Shown: piece by piece, positions 14,583 to 14,613 of the stretch
Position numbering within the stretch: position 1 is the first letter of the stretch
How the letters are laid out: each line of letters opens with the position of its first letter
NCBI GenBank assembly: GCA_043760555.1
Contig: JAYUOW010000135.1
Location: 1-14,613 of the forward strand
Source: JANMDR01 sp043760555
Lineage (GTDB): Bacteria; Pseudomonadota; Gammaproteobacteria; Burkholderiales; Usitatibacteraceae
Length of the DNA stretch: 14,613 nucleotides
Reading direction: 5' to 3'
Notes under the pieces: generated by a model
What the model was told of the DNA's origin: nothing
The model's database searches: none
The model's input: the letters and a program-made list of their open reading frames with translations, nothing else
Translations under genes and position numbers: made by a program

Positions 14583-14613
14583 GTAGGTTGGGCAGGGGTG
14601 TTGCCCAACATCG
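14583..14613. repeat. GTAG-type REP palindrome, cut by window end
   Basis: Starts GTAG, then GTTGGGCA (14587-14594) pairs with TGCCCAAC (14602-14609) across a 7-base loop. It resembles the common proteobacterial GTAGGTTGGGC repeat and is a different subfamily from the elements at 9155 and 9358. Its right side may extend beyond the window. Confidence 0.55.

Overview
The window looks like a piece of a proteobacterial chromosome, most likely betaproteobacterial. That placement is an inference from protein character (PuuD-type urate hydroxylase, YoaA/DinG helicase, MoaA, DUF2461 and DUF2798 proteins, GTAG-type palindromic repeats) and is not proven. Coding density is high on both strands. No rRNA, tRNA, CRISPR array, phage gene or transposase is visible.

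Layout. (1) 1-1814, plus strand: the last ~603 residues of a two-domain fatty acyl-CoA reductase of the Marinobacter alcohol-forming type, closed by a strong hairpin terminator. (2) 1815-2830: a loose region with two small unrecognised minus-strand ORFs and a DUF2798 membrane protein. (3) 2831-7319: a urate catabolic cluster built on a divergent promoter region. On the minus strand, puuE and allC overlap by 4 bp. On the plus strand come uraD, uraH and puuD. Together they take urate to 5-hydroxyisourate (PuuD), OHCU (UraH), S-allantoin (UraD), allantoate (PuuE) and then ureidoglycine/ureidoglycolate with ammonia release (AllC). (4) 7316-9149: moaA, overlapping puuD by 4 bp, then a DUF2461 protein. 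MoaA starts molybdenum cofactor synthesis, and the cofactor is needed by xanthine dehydrogenase, the enzyme that makes urate; no xanthine dehydrogenase gene lies in the window. (5) 9155-10540: a decayed segment with two ~114-bp GTAG-bounded hairpin elements, one nested in a wider inverted repeat, followed by a methyltransferase-like pseudogene broken by two amber stops and two frameshifts. (6) 10640-12331, minus strand: a single-chain DUF262-DUF1524 (GmrSD-like) protein, probably a modification-dependent anti-phage nuclease, in visibly more AT-rich DNA. (7) 12487-14517, minus strand: a YoaA/DinG iron-sulfur helicase. (8) The right end carries another GTAG palindrome cut by the window edge.

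The most unexpected signal is a dispersed ~26-bp motif: a small hairpin close to GCCCTATTTTAGGGC followed by RTCTTCAGGC. I found six copies, three between genes and three inside allC, uraH and moaA, in both orientations. I do not recognise it as a described family. Its spread through coding and non-coding DNA resembles DNA-uptake-type signals more than a regulator site.
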